This document shows, piece by piece, positions 17,123-26,275 of a stretch of DNA of 64,000 nt. The position numbers were made by a program, and so were the translations under genes. The number at the start of each line of letters is the position of its first letter. Position 1 is the first letter of the stretch. The stretch comes from Nitrospiraceae bacterium (GTDB lineage: Bacteria > Nitrospirota > Nitrospiria > Nitrospirales > UBA8639), in contig JACKFE010000001.1 in the NCBI GenBank assembly GCA_020632635.1, positions 124,001 through 188,000 of the forward strand, given 5' to 3'. The notes below the pieces were generated by a model, which was not told the origin of the DNA, did not search any database, and saw nothing but the letters and a program-made list of their open reading frames with translations.

Positions 17123-20100
17123 TCATTGAGGCGCCAGGAGCGTCCTCAAGGCTTCGGCGAGTTGGAATTCGGTGAAGGGTTTGTCCAGGCGGTTCACCAC
17201 CCCTAAGGACTGAAATTCTGCGGCCATGGCCTCCTCCATCCTCCCGCTGGCCACCACAACCGGAATGTCCGGTAACATCCGCCGGAGTGCGCGAACAAAG
17301 ACCAATCCGTCCATGTGTGGCATATGCAAATCCGTGACGATCGCCCGCAACTCAGCCCGATATTCGGTGGCCTGCATCAAGCCGTCCGCCCCATCCGTGG
17401 CAATCAACGATTGAAAGTTCAATCGCTCAAGGACGGCACGCGCCATCTCACGCACGGCAGCCTCATCATCCACGAACAAGATCATTTCGCCTCGCCCGCG
17501 AAATTCCACTCCCGCTTTGGGCACTAATTCCGTGTCCCCACCCGTATGATCAGGGGGCAAGTAGACGGCGAATGTCGAGCCTTGGGCGGGTTGGGAATAC
17601 ACCTGCAAAAACCCCCGGTGCCCCTTCACAATGCCCATGACAGTGGAAAGCCCCAACCCCGTCCCTTGCTCCGGATTTTTGGTCGTAAAAAATGGATCAA
17701 AAATCCGGTCAAGGATTTCAGGCGGAATCCCGGTTCCCGTATCACGCACCCGCAGGACCACGTACGTGCCGGGCTTGGCATCCTGAATGAAGCTGGCGTA
17801 GGCCGTATCCACTTCCATACATTGCGCCTCCAGGGTCAGGATACCGCCATGAGGCATCGCGTCACGGGCGTTGACGCACAGATTCAGAAGAATTTGATGT
17901 AATTGCGTGGCATCCCCCAAAATAGTGGGAAGATTCGGATCGCATTTAACGACCAACTGAATATTCTTGGGGAAGCTACCTTGGATCAGCGTCTGCAATT
18001 CCTTGAACAACTGAACCGGCTGCAGAGACACTCGCTCCCCTACGGTACCCCGAGCAAAGGTCAATAATTGCCGCACCATGTCGGCGCCACGTCTGGCGCT
18101 GTATTCAAACAGATCCAAAATTTTCGATTCTTTAGGATACTGCAACTTGAGTAATTCCACGCCCATCAGAATGGGAGCAAGCGCATTATTCAGGTCATGT
18201 GCCACTCCCCCGGCTAAGGTGCCAAGGCTCTCCAGCCGTTGGGAACGGCTGGCCTGTTTTTCGATTTTTATGCGCTCCGTGATATCCCGGACAATGGCAA
18301 TAAAACAGGGAGGCTCCCCCGCGGCGGTGATGTATTGCAGATTGATCTCGACCGGAATGCGGCGGTCGTCTTGATGCCGCAGTTGCGTCGTGAATTGCTT
18401 CTTCCGGATTTCCCCCCCCAACATGGGGGCCAGCATATCTCGAAAACCCGCCTCATCGAACTCCGGATCGATGTCCACCGGCGTCATGGTTAACAATTCC
18501 TCTCGGGAGTAACCAAGCTGTTGCATCGCCCCCTGGTTCACATAACTAAACCGTAGGGTCTTCGGGTCGAAGATGAAGGCCCCGTCCTCCGTCGCATCCA
18601 GTGTGGCCAAGGCCTGCCTCACCTCGGCAGTCCGTTCCTGAACCCGGCTTTCCAATGCATGATTGAGTTGAAACAATTCTTGTTCAATCCGCTTGCGCTC
18701 CGTCACATCCTGATCGGCACCCCAACCTCGAATCGCACATCCGGCCTCGTCACACTCGACCCGATAATGCACCAGAATATCCCGCACCGCGCCGGTATCC
18801 CGTTGCAACCCACGATACTCCAGCACGTGTACCCGACTGCAGTCGGGTGCGGCAAGCGCTTTGGCAATGGCCTCTTGAATAAGAGGAACATCATGCGGAT
18901 GAACAAAATCTCGTAGGAATCGTTCGGTGGGAATCTGATATCCGCCTTCCCGCTCCGCCGTGGTGCCGCGAAGCGCGTAGTAACGATCGCTAAAGGTGAA
19001 CAGGCGAGTGGGCACATCGAATTCCCAATCGGCCATGTCCACCACTTCCATCGCTTGTTCGAGACGATCCCGACTCCGTTGCAGATCCACGGCCACCTGC
19101 TTTTGCTCCGTGATATCCCGCACCGTGGCTTGAATGAATGTCTCGTCCCCTTGGTCCACACGGCTTAACAACACGGTGGCCGCAAATAGCCGGCCGTCTT
19201 TTCGCTGGTGCGTCCATTCAAAAAAGTTCATGCCGGCACGCATGGCCTGATCAATTGCCGCTTTCGCTCGCTCGATAGACGGGTGCCCATCCGGCTGCAG
19301 CGTTGGCGACAAATCCCAGGGCCCCAGCGCCAGGAACTCCGCCTCATCCTTGACTCCAAATAAGGCCAGGGCGGCAGGATTGCAGGACGTAAATCGCCAC
19401 GTAGGGGGAGCCACTGTCATCATGGCATCCCGACAGCTATGAATGAGAGCCCGATAGCGTTTTTCATTGTCCAGAGCGACCTGCTCAGCCTTCCGTCGCT
19501 CCGCTTGTTCGAGCGCAAGCATGACGTAACTGGCGGCGGACATGGCAAATTTGTGCTCTTCCTGCGTCCACTGACGGGCCGGACCGATGTGTTCGCAACA
19601 GAGCACCCCGGCCAGGGTTCCACCCACCCGAATAGGCAAGTCCAGCATAGAGGTGATCCCCAGCGGGTCCAGATAGCTGGCGGTAAACTCACGGGTAGCC
19701 GGATGCGTGCGAGCATCATCCGCCAAAATGGATTCGTGATTGGAGATGGCTTGGAAATACACCGGATAATCCGCAGCCGACAGCCGGGCGCCGGACTCAT
19801 GAACGTGCCCTGTGTTGGGGAACAGGGCTTTGCAGACGATAGCCGAGTGAGTCTCGTCAAACAGCCATATGCTGACTCTGGCCGTGCCCAAAGTTTCAGC
19901 GATGCGATCGGCTGTATACTGGAAAAATTCCGGCAGATCCTCGTCTTCATGATCCCGCAAGGCCAGAAGGGCCGATTGAAAGCTCGCCGTTTGCTCCCGC
20001 TGTTCCCGTTCGAGACGTTCGGCGCGGCGTTCGTCCGTCACATCCCGAAAGACCAGCACCACCCCGATAATGTGACCGTCCACATCCCGCAGAGGGGCCG

Positions 20101-21730
20101 CGCTGTCCGCGATGGGAATCTCCCGTCCATCTCGGGCAATGAGCGCGGTATGATTGGCCAGGCCGTGGACTTCTCCCGTGGCGAGCACATCATCCACCGG
20201 AATTGAAGCAGGCTGGCGCGTCTCTTCATTGATAATGCGAAAGACCTGCTCGATGGAACGCCCCAATGCCTCGGCCAGCGGCCAGCCTGTCAGACGCTCG
20301 GCAATGGGATTCATCCGCAAAACTTTGCGGTGCTGATCGGTTGAGAGCACCGCATCCCCGATGGAATTGAGGGTAATGGCTAGGCTTTGCTCGCTCTCCC
20401 GAAGGGCAAATTCCGCCATTTTTTGCGCATGAATATCCGTATGGGTGCCGGCAGCCCGCAGCGGTTTGCCTTGGGCATCCCATTCAACGACTTTTCCACG
20501 ATCCAAAATCCACCGCCACTCGCCTTGTTTGGTGAGCAGACGGTGTTCGCATCGATAGGCCGGAGTTCGTCCCTCCAAATGGTCGGTCAATATCCGCATC
20601 ACCTGCGGCATATCATCGGGATGAACCAGTTTCTCCCATGTCTTCACATGCGGTTCGATTTCATCCAGTGAATAGCCGAGCATCGCCGCCCACCGTTCAC
20701 TGAAGCGAACATTTCCGGTTTGGATATCCCAATCCCAGAACCCGTCGCTGCTGCCCTCAAGCACATGAGCCAATTGCAATCGGGCCGCCTGAAGTTTGGC
20801 TTCACTGTGTTTTCGCTCGGTAATATCCCGCGCAATGCCCAGGAATCCGGTGATCTCTCCCGCGTCATTTCGAAGCGCGCTGACCGACAGCAGCACCGGA
20901 AATCGCGACCCGTCCTTGCGCACATACGTCCACTCACGGGTTTCTGGCTGCCCCGTACGGGCCTTCGCCACAAAGACCTCAAAACCCGGCGCGATGATGG
21001 CATCCACTTCACGCGAGAGATCCGGCGCGCGCGCGGCCACTTCCAAGGGGTCATGAAATACGGCAGGAGTGAGCTTACCGATCATCTCTTCCTTCGTGTA
21101 GCCAAGCATCTGCTCCGCTGCAGGATTAAAGTGGGTGATCACGCCATCAGGAGTCGCGGCAATCACCGCGGAGGCCGCACTATTGAGAATGGTTTGTTGA
21201 AAGACGGCCTCCTGGGCGAGCTGAGCCGCCGTACGACGAAATTCCAACTGCGTCATCACTTGCCGAGCCAGCCTGGAAAGGATCTCCCGCTGTTCGGTTG
21301 TCAACCGGCGCGGCACGCGGTCAATGAGACACAGGGTCCCAATATTCTGCCCGTCGGGGGTAGCCAGAGGCGCACCGGCATAAAAACGGATACGCGGATC
21401 GCCGGTGACCAGAGGACTGGTCCGGAACCGCGCATCTTGTAACGCATCCGGAACCTCAAAGATCTGCTTTTCCTGAATGGCATGTATACAAAACGAAATT
21501 TCCTTGGGCGTCTCACGGACATGGAGGCCAACTTTGCTCTTGAACCACTGCCGCTTCGCATCCACCAGGGAAACCAATGCGATAGGAACCACGAAGATAT
21601 GGGCCGCAAGCTGCGTCAGGTCATCAAACGCCGCTTCAGGCTCGGTATCGAGGATGCCATAACGGTCCAAGGCTTGGAGACGGGCTGAGTCATCGGAAGA
21701 AAAAAAGGCAGGGCTCATGGGCGGTAACAT
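17123..21730 (-). CDS. Very large cytoplasmic hybrid histidine kinase (2 GAF, 6 PAS, HisKA, HATPase, REC)
   Basis: I chose ATG at 21730 because AGGAAGG lies seven bases before it; ATG at 21760 and 21718 are alternatives. The product is about 1535 residues with no membrane helices. Domains in order: GAF (about 20-165), three PAS domains (about 180-570), a second GAF (about 590-750), three more PAS domains (about 765-1160), HisKA with LGTLAGGVAHDLNNALAP, HATPase with NLCVNARDAMPHGG, DTGTGIP and FDPFFTTKNPEQGTGLGLS, and a C-terminal receiver (FVDDEA, VTDLHMPHMDG, LDKPF). It should sense soluble or small-molecule cues, and the receiver implies a phosphorelay. No adjacent regulator or effector shows its target. 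Confidence 0.9.
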   Translation of the reverse strand: MLPPMSPAFFSSDDSARLQALDRYGILDTEPEAAFDDLTQLAAHIFVVPIALVSLVDAKRQWFKSKVGLHVRETPKEISFCIHAIQEKQIFEVPDALQDARFRTSPLVTGDPRIRFYAGAPLATPDGQNIGTLCLIDRVPRRLTTEQREILSRLARQVMTQLEFRRTAAQLAQEAVFQQTILNSAASAVIAATPDGVITHFNPAAEQMLGYTKEEMIGKLTPAVFHDPLEVAARAPDLSREVDAIIAPGFEVFVAKARTGQPETREWTYVRKDGSRFPVLLSVSALRNDAGEITGFLGIARDITERKHSEAKLQAARLQLAHVLEGSSDGFWDWDIQTGNVRFSERWAAMLGYSLDEIEPHVKTWEKLVHPDDMPQVMRILTDHLEGRTPAYRCEHRLLTKQGEWRWILDRGKVVEWDAQGKPLRAAGTHTDIHAQKMAEFALRESEQSLAITLNSIGDAVLSTDQHRKVLRMNPIAERLTGWPLAEALGRSIEQVFRIINEETRQPASIPVDDVLATGEVHGLANHTALIARDGREIPIADSAAPLRDVDGHIIGVVLVFRDVTDERRAERLEREQREQTASFQSALLALRDHEDEDLPEFFQYTADRIAETLGTARVSIWLFDETHSAIVCKALFPNTGHVHESGARLSAADYPVYFQAISNHESILADDARTHPATREFTASYLDPLGITSMLDLPIRVGGTLAGVLCCEHIGPARQWTQEEHKFAMSAASYVMLALEQAERRKAEQVALDNEKRYRALIHSCRDAMMTVAPPTWRFTSCNPAALALFGVKDEAEFLALGPWDLSPTLQPDGHPSIERAKAAIDQAMRAGMNFFEWTHQRKDGRLFAATVLLSRVDQGDETFIQATVRDITEQKQVAVDLQRSRDRLEQAMEVVDMADWEFDVPTRLFTFSDRYYALRGTTAEREGGYQIPTERFLRDFVHPHDVPLIQEAIAKALAAPDCSRVHVLEYRGLQRDTGAVRDILVHYRVECDEAGCAIRGWGADQDVTERKRIEQELFQLNHALESRVQERTAEVRQALATLDATEDGAFIFDPKTLRFSYVNQGAMQQLGYSREELLTMTPVDIDPEFDEAGFRDMLAPMLGGEIRKKQFTTQLRHQDDRRIPVEINLQYITAAGEPPCFIAIVRDITERIKIEKQASRSQRLESLGTLAGGVAHDLNNALAPILMGVELLKLQYPKESKILDLFEYSARRGADMVRQLLTFARGTVGERVSLQPVQLFKELQTLIQGSFPKNIQLVVKCDPNLPTILGDATQLHQILLNLCVNARDAMPHGGILTLEAQCMEVDTAYASFIQDAKPGTYVVLRVRDTGTGIPPEILDRIFDPFFTTKNPEQGTGLGLSTVMGIVKGHRGFLQVYSQPAQGSTFAVYLPPDHTGGDTELVPKAGVEFRGRGEMILFVDDEAAVREMARAVLERLNFQSLIATDGADGLMQATEYRAELRAIVTDLHMPHMDGLVFVRALRRMLPDIPVVVASGRMEEAMAAEFQSLGVVNRLDKPFTEFQLAEALRTLLAPQ

Positions 21731-22135
21731 TCCTTCGCCTTCCTGGCTTCGGCACGGCATCCTGAACCGTCGAGGGAACAGGCAGATTCTTGGTCATCCG
21801 AGAAAAGAAGTCAAGCGCTTAGGCGCCAGAATACCAGATTCCAACAACGTGTTATAGAGGAATCTCCTGTCTCCGACTCTCTCATTGCCAGCGGGGAAAG
21901 CACCATCCGATTTGGGAGAGGAATGTGGGGAAGGACGTGAAGCCGTTGGTCACCGAGCAATTAGCGAGACAGACGTCTTGCGATGTGAGCACAACGAGGC
22001 ATAGACAACCATGTTTCAGACAGACTCATGATGGTGCCCTCTCGCCAGACCCGGTTGACGGCGTATCCAGTCATGACATCCACGTGAGAAAAGACGAAAG
22101 AGTTTGACGCGACACACACGTCCCGCAAGTGGTCT
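21731..22135. other. Intergenic stretch, nothing recognised
   Basis: About 400 bases between the large kinase and the broken TPR gene, both on the minus strand. Conceptual translations show no family I know, and no tRNA-like fold or sigma-54 promoter was seen. The left part should carry the promoter of the kinase gene, but no clear consensus is visible. Confidence 0.4.
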
Positions 22136-22749
22136 TCACGGCTCCGCCATTTTGCTTCGCAGCATCGAAAGAAATTGAGGGGGTATCTGTCCGCCAGCCT
22201 CACGAGCCCTCTTCACCATGGCCCAAGCCAGCACATAGTTTTCACGCCAATAGTACGCGCTCGCCCATGATGCATAAACATATCCCTTGTTCTGATCTTT
22301 TTCGACCGCCTCGGTGTAAAGGGCATCGGAACGGTTATAGAGGTTTTGTCGGGTCTCCGGAGTCAGATAAATATTCTGGACTCCGCACAAGGAAATAACA
22401 CGGCCGGCATCCGGATACAGGCCGTGAATATAGCGTCCGGCGCTTACGGCGGTTTCAAAATGCGTCATCGCTTCACACAGTTTCTCCTGATCATGCAGGA
22501 CAGACCCGAATCCCCAATACACTTCAGGATTCTTAGGATCAAGTAACCATGCCTGATTGAAACAACGCATGGCTCTGGTCAAATCATCCTGATATCTGTC
22601 GCCTTGAGCTCGGGAACCACCGACCGGTTCATACCACCATACATGGGCAAATGATCATTACGCGTCCATTGCGGGGGGGATGAAATTCCTCCCCCACATC
22701 CGCCCATAACAATCAAAAGACACAGAATGCGAGACATTGATCTTTTCAT
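22136..22749 (-). pseudogene. Broken TPR lipoprotein gene with internal deletion and frameshift
   Basis: An AGGAGG ribosome site precedes ATG at 22749, which starts a lipoprotein signal (LLIVMGGCGGG) and the conserved block MYGGMNRSVVPELKA. That frame stops at about 22579. The remainder continues in another frame as YQDDLTRAMRCFNQAWLLDP, then PEVYWGFGSVLHDQEK and further TPR helices to 22136. In intact relatives, as I recall them, 'PELKA' is followed by roughly 25-35 residues before the 'DLxxAMRRFNQAWLLDP' block. Here the two blocks almost abut, so a deletion that also shifted the frame is the simplest explanation. The gene is probably non-functional. Confidence 0.6.
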
Positions 22750-22947
22750 TATTCCTCCTTGAGTCAATCAACAACAGCTCCCAATCTTTGGAGAATGGTT
22801 ATTGAATCCACATTCCTATTGGGCATTTCTCAACTAATTGACAACGCCTAGGCTCTAGGCTGCCAAAGCAGGAGGGCATGGCGTATGGCTCTCACTAGAA
22901 ACATCCCGTTTCACCTTTTTTCATCATGCGTGACAAGAGAGTCCGGT

Positions 22948-23742
22948 TTAGCGGGAAGGCATGCGTTTGAGAATCCACTGGGTTTTTTTGTTCACATAGT
23001 TGTTATCATCGGTCGGGCGATGACGAAGGGGCCTAGGGATGACCGCGGCCAGCCGGACTCCCTCCATTAAGGTGAGCTGAGCGGCGGATTTGTGAAAATA
23101 CCGTTGAGCGGCCGCCTCCACGCCGAACACTCCGGGTCCCCATTCAATCACGTTCAAGTACAACTCCAAAATCCGCTTTTTTGTTAACTGACTCTCCAGC
23201 ATCCAGGTAATCACGAGTTCCTTCAATTTTCGAATCGGATCTTTGGAGGTCGAGAGAAATAAGTTTTTGGCCAATTGCTGGGTGATGGTGGACCCTCCCC
23301 TGGCAATGCGGCCCTCTTCCCAATTGTTTTCGAGGGCTTCCCAGACTTCATGCCAATCCACCCCATCGTGGGAATAAAAGGCGCCATCTTCCGCCACCAG
23401 CACGGCCATCCGCAGATGCTTAGGAATCTTGGAGAGAGGCACCCAACGATACTCGATAGGCAACGTCTGGCCTTTGGCTTTCGCCTCGTCGATCCGTTGC
23501 TGCATGAGGGCGGTTTCATGAGGAGGCTCGGTTGGTAATGTACGGATCGCGCCAAAGGGCAACGTGAGCATCTCCAATCCCAAAAACAGGGTCATCACAA
23601 TCACAAAAAATTTGAGAGGGATCTTGCGCATCCATCGACCTCGGCCACGAACCGAGCCGGAACGCGATGGCACCCGTTCCCCAATCTTCCAGAGAGGTGA
23701 GTTTGAACGGATTCGTCTGGAACGGATCTGAGGGCGTTTCAT
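22948..23742 (-). CDS. mtgA: Monofunctional biosynthetic peptidoglycan transglycosylase
   Basis: MtgA polymerises lipid II into glycan strands at the periplasmic face of the inner membrane. From ATG at 23742 (MKRPQIRS; longer starts add an unlikely extension) the protein has 264 residues. It has a basic cytoplasmic tail, one transmembrane helix (FVIVMTLFLGLEMLTLP) and the GT51 domain with AEDGAFYSHDGVDW (catalytic Glu), GGSTITQQLAKNLFLS and KKRILELYLNVIEWG. No transpeptidase domain follows, which fits the monofunctional class. It is divergent from the alcohol dehydrogenase gene. Confidence 0.93.
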   Translation of the reverse strand: MKRPQIRSRRIRSNSPLWKIGERVPSRSGSVRGRGRWMRKIPLKFFVIVMTLFLGLEMLTLPFGAIRTLPTEPPHETALMQQRIDEAKAKGQTLPIEYRWVPLSKIPKHLRMAVLVAEDGAFYSHDGVDWHEVWEALENNWEEGRIARGGSTITQQLAKNLFLSTSKDPIRKLKELVITWMLESQLTKKRILELYLNVIEWGPGVFGVEAAAQRYFHKSAAQLTLMEGVRLAAVIPRPLRHRPTDDNNYVNKKTQWILKRMPSR

Positions 23743-23885
23743 AAGCACAATCTCATTCGACTTCACCCCTTCGGACAAATAGGCTATGATGAGGCCCTCA
23801 TGGACGACTGCGTACAGGGGGAAAGGTTCCATTGGGCACCGCGCCCAGACCATGAACCCCGTATCACCCAAGGCTGCTTCATCTT

Positions 23886-24887
23886 ATGAATGCCATGCTC
23901 CTCGAACAGGATGCGGATGTCTCCACCGGACCGTTGCGGACGCGGGATATCCCCATACCCGAACCAGGTCCGGGGCAAGTCCGCGTGAAAGTGCATGTGT
24001 GCGGAGTGTGCCGGACCGACTTGCATGTCGTGGAGGGAGAACTGCCATCCGTCACCCGGCCCATTGTCCCTGGGCACGAAGTGGTCGGCACGGTGGAAGC
24101 CCTGGGAGCCGGCGTTCGCCATGTCAAAGAAGGCGACCGTGTCGGCATCGCATGGCTCCAGGCCACCTGCCGAACCTGCGAGTTTTGCCGAACCGGCCGG
24201 GAGAATCTGTGTTCGCAAGCGAGGTTCACCGGCTATCATGTGCATGGCGGCTATGCGGAATATGCGTTGGTCTCCGAACAATTTGCCTATCCCATCCCCC
24301 CGATCTTTTCGGATGAAGAGGCGGCTCCGCTATTGTGCGCGGGCATCATTGGATATCGCGCCTTGCGCCGCAGCCATATTCAACCGGGCCAACGGCTGGG
24401 ACTTTACGGATTTGGGGCCTCCGCGCATATTACCATTCAAATTGCCAGACATTGGGGGTGTTCCGTCTATGTCTGCTCGCTTCGAGAAGAACACCGAGCC
24501 TTGGCCCGGCAATTGGGAGCCGTGTGGGTGGGGGAAGCGGCAGATATGCCGCCGGACATGTTGCACTCGGCCATTCTGTTTGCTCCAGCGGGGGCATTGG
24601 TGCCACCGGCATTGCAGGCCCTTGAAAAAGGGGGCACCCTCGCCTTGGCAGGCATTTATATGACACCTATTCCCACCCTGGATTATACCCGAGATTTATT
24701 TCAGGAGCGCACCCTGCAAAGCGTGACCGCCAACACCCGGCAAGACGGATTGGATCTCCTGAAGGAAGCGGCGGCCATTCCGATTCGTACCCATACCGTA
24801 CCGTTTCAACTGGAAGAAGCCAACCTCGCCCTTCAACAGTTAAAGGCCGGCACCATTCAAGGGGCAGCGGTGTTGCATCTTTCGTAA
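23886..24887 (+). CDS. Zinc-dependent alcohol dehydrogenase family protein
   Basis: 333 residues of the medium-chain dehydrogenase/reductase family. The catalytic zinc ligands are visible in CGVCRTDLH and GHEVVG. The structural zinc site is the four-Cys block in CRTCEFCRTGRENLC, and the Rossmann turn reads LGLYGFGASAHI (GxGxxx pattern). TGYHVHGGYAEYALV is typical of the AdhA-like branch. It should oxidise alcohols or reduce aldehydes with NAD(P); the substrate cannot be told. It is followed 27 bases later by the nucleotidyltransferase gene on the same strand. Confidence 0.85.
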   Translation: MNAMLLEQDADVSTGPLRTRDIPIPEPGPGQVRVKVHVCGVCRTDLHVVEGELPSVTRPIVPGHEVVGTVEALGAGVRHVKEGDRVGIAWLQATCRTCEFCRTGRENLCSQARFTGYHVHGGYAEYALVSEQFAYPIPPIFSDEEAAPLLCAGIIGYRALRRSHIQPGQRLGLYGFGASAHITIQIARHWGCSVYVCSLREEHRALARQLGAVWVGEAADMPPDMLHSAILFAPAGALVPPALQALEKGGTLALAGIYMTPIPTLDYTRDLFQERTLQSVTANTRQDGLDLLKEAAAIPIRTHTVPFQLEEANLALQQLKAGTIQGAAVLHLS

Positions 24888-24914
24888 CTACTGGGATACG
24901 ACGCAGCATCAAGG

Positions 24915-25622
24915 TTGACGGACTCTGTTCTTGACCAGACAGGATACACCTTGTCCCCGTTATCTCACACCATTTTAAAAGTACTGGTCGGCTCCCAGGC
25001 CCATGGGCTGGCCGCTCCCGATTCCGACCGGGATTATCGGAGCGTCTGCGTGCTGCCAACTGAAGAGATGTTCAAACTGGGGTTTAAACCCCCCGGTACC
25101 CAATGGACGAAAGGTGCGGCGGACGAAACCTCATGGGAGGTTGGCCCCTTCCTCACGGTGGCCGTTCAAGGCCATCCATTGATCTTAGAAACGTTTTTGG
25201 CCCCCGTGGAAGAGGCAACCGAGTGGGGCCATCGCCTGCGCTCGTTGTTTCCTGATGTCTGGTCCGCCAACCATGCCTTCGAGTCGTTCGTGAACTATGC
25301 CCATAACCAACGCCAGAAATTCCTGGAGAAAAAAGACGGACGCCCCGGAAAATATGGAGCCGCGTATTTGCGAGTTCTGGGGAATCTCTGTTCTCTCCTG
25401 GAGAAAGGCACCTTTTCCGTTCACATCGCTGATGCAGAATGGAGTACCCACCTCCGTTCTATTAAAGACGGACATTATCGAACCGGAGAGGTGATCGATG
25501 AAGGGGAAGCGTTGCAGGAACAAGCACGGGGGCTTCTCAAGCAGGCCACTCAGCACACGAACCTCCCGGCCATTAATAGATATTTGATCGACCTGCGCCG
25601 TGCCTATCTCACACCCGTCTGA
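24915..25622 (+). CDS. Predicted nucleotidyltransferase (YcgL-like, Pol beta superfamily)
   Basis: 235 residues with a TTG start at 24915; no better in-frame ATG lies upstream of the conserved core. The nucleotidyltransferase signature is visible as VGSQAHGLAAPDSDRDYR: GS followed by the DxD metal ligands. Downstream helices (FVNYAHNQRQKFLEKK, KYGAAYLRVLGNLCSLLEKG) match the YcgL-type family. Substrates of the family are not established. It is followed by a sigma-54 promoter at 25666 that serves the next gene rather than this one. Confidence 0.75.
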   Translation: MTDSVLDQTGYTLSPLSHTILKVLVGSQAHGLAAPDSDRDYRSVCVLPTEEMFKLGFKPPGTQWTKGAADETSWEVGPFLTVAVQGHPLILETFLAPVEEATEWGHRLRSLFPDVWSANHAFESFVNYAHNQRQKFLEKKDGRPGKYGAAYLRVLGNLCSLLEKGTFSVHIADAEWSTHLRSIKDGHYRTGEVIDEGEALQEQARGLLKQATQHTNLPAINRYLIDLRRAYLTPV

Positions 25623-25665
25623 TTCTCAGGAGTTTCAATCCCATTCTTTCCCAAACACCCATGAT

Positions 25666-25681
25666 TGGCACCCTCCTTGCT
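25666..25681 (+). promoter_or_regulatory. Sigma-54 (-24/-12) promoter
   Basis: TGGCAC-CCTCC-TTGCT matches the sigma-54 consensus TGGCAC-N5-TTGCW at every fixed base, with the required 10 bases between GG and GC. It ends 51 bases before the ATG at 25733, so it should drive the Cys-rich membrane protein and perhaps cbpA-cbpM. Confidence 0.75.
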
Positions 25682-25732
25682 CTTTCTCGTTGATTGTGAT
25701 GACAACCACCCGACGCACGACAAGGAGTTCTT

Positions 25733-26191
25733 ATGCCACTCTTTTCACATAATACATCTGACCCGGGCAACCAAGACACGGTATGGCGCCCCCTGACGTG
25801 GCACGTCCTGCTGGCGTCTCCCATTCTCTATGGGATCTTTATTCCCTTACTCATACTGGACCTGTCCTTGACGATTTATCACTGGACCGTCTTCCCGATA
25901 TTGCATATCCCTCGCATTCGGCGAAACGCCTACATTCGCCTGGATCGGCAACATTTATCGTATTTGCCCTGGATCGTGAAACTTACCTGTACCTATTGCG
26001 GCTATGCCAACGGGTTACTGCACTATGGCGTGCGGCTGGCTGGGGACACCGAAGCCTATTTTTGTCCCATCAAACATCAATTACGCCAACAAGAGTTTCA
26101 CGAACCGCCGCATCATCGGCACTTTGCGCCCTTTGGCGATGCCCAAGCCTTTCAACGGCTGTATTCTCCTAAGGATCGGCAGGCTCCATGA
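25733..26191 (+). CDS. Conserved membrane protein with CxYCGYANG motif
   Basis: 152 residues, with AAGGAG shortly before the ATG. A long hydrophobic segment (WHVLLASPILYGIFIPLLIL then LSLTIYHWTVFPIL) probably makes two helices. The soluble part has CTYCGYANGLLHYG and AYFCPIKHQ, giving three Cys plus His that could bind a metal or form a redox site, and then FAPFGDAQAF. The C-x2-C...FCPIKH block looks conserved in a bacterial family of unknown function. The perfect sigma-54 promoter just upstream, and cbpA 85 bases downstream, place it in a stress-response setting. Confidence 0.65.
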   Translation: MPLFSHNTSDPGNQDTVWRPLTWHVLLASPILYGIFIPLLILDLSLTIYHWTVFPILHIPRIRRNAYIRLDRQHLSYLPWIVKLTCTYCGYANGLLHYGVRLAGDTEAYFCPIKHQLRQQEFHEPPHHRHFAPFGDAQAFQRLYSPKDRQAP

Positions 26192-26275
26192 CGATCGCCC
26201 TCTGACGATGCCCCCCGGCTATGTTCTCCGGGAATCATTTATGCTATGAGTACGGTAGCGTAAAGGAAGATGACG

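Noticed and set aside
16964..17206. An 80-codon plus-strand frame containing VGIEPTT
   Set aside because: This peptide is the well-known artefact of translating the complement of a tRNA 3' end; it coincides with the tRNA fragment at 17077-17103.
19439..20206. A 255-codon plus-strand frame inside the large kinase gene
   Set aside because: It lies wholly antisense to conserved GAF and PAS domains and shows no domain of its own.
23786..24316. A 176-codon plus-strand frame over the alcohol dehydrogenase start
   Set aside because: It overlaps the well-supported dehydrogenase in another frame and has the Arg/Ser/Pro bias of an out-of-frame reading.
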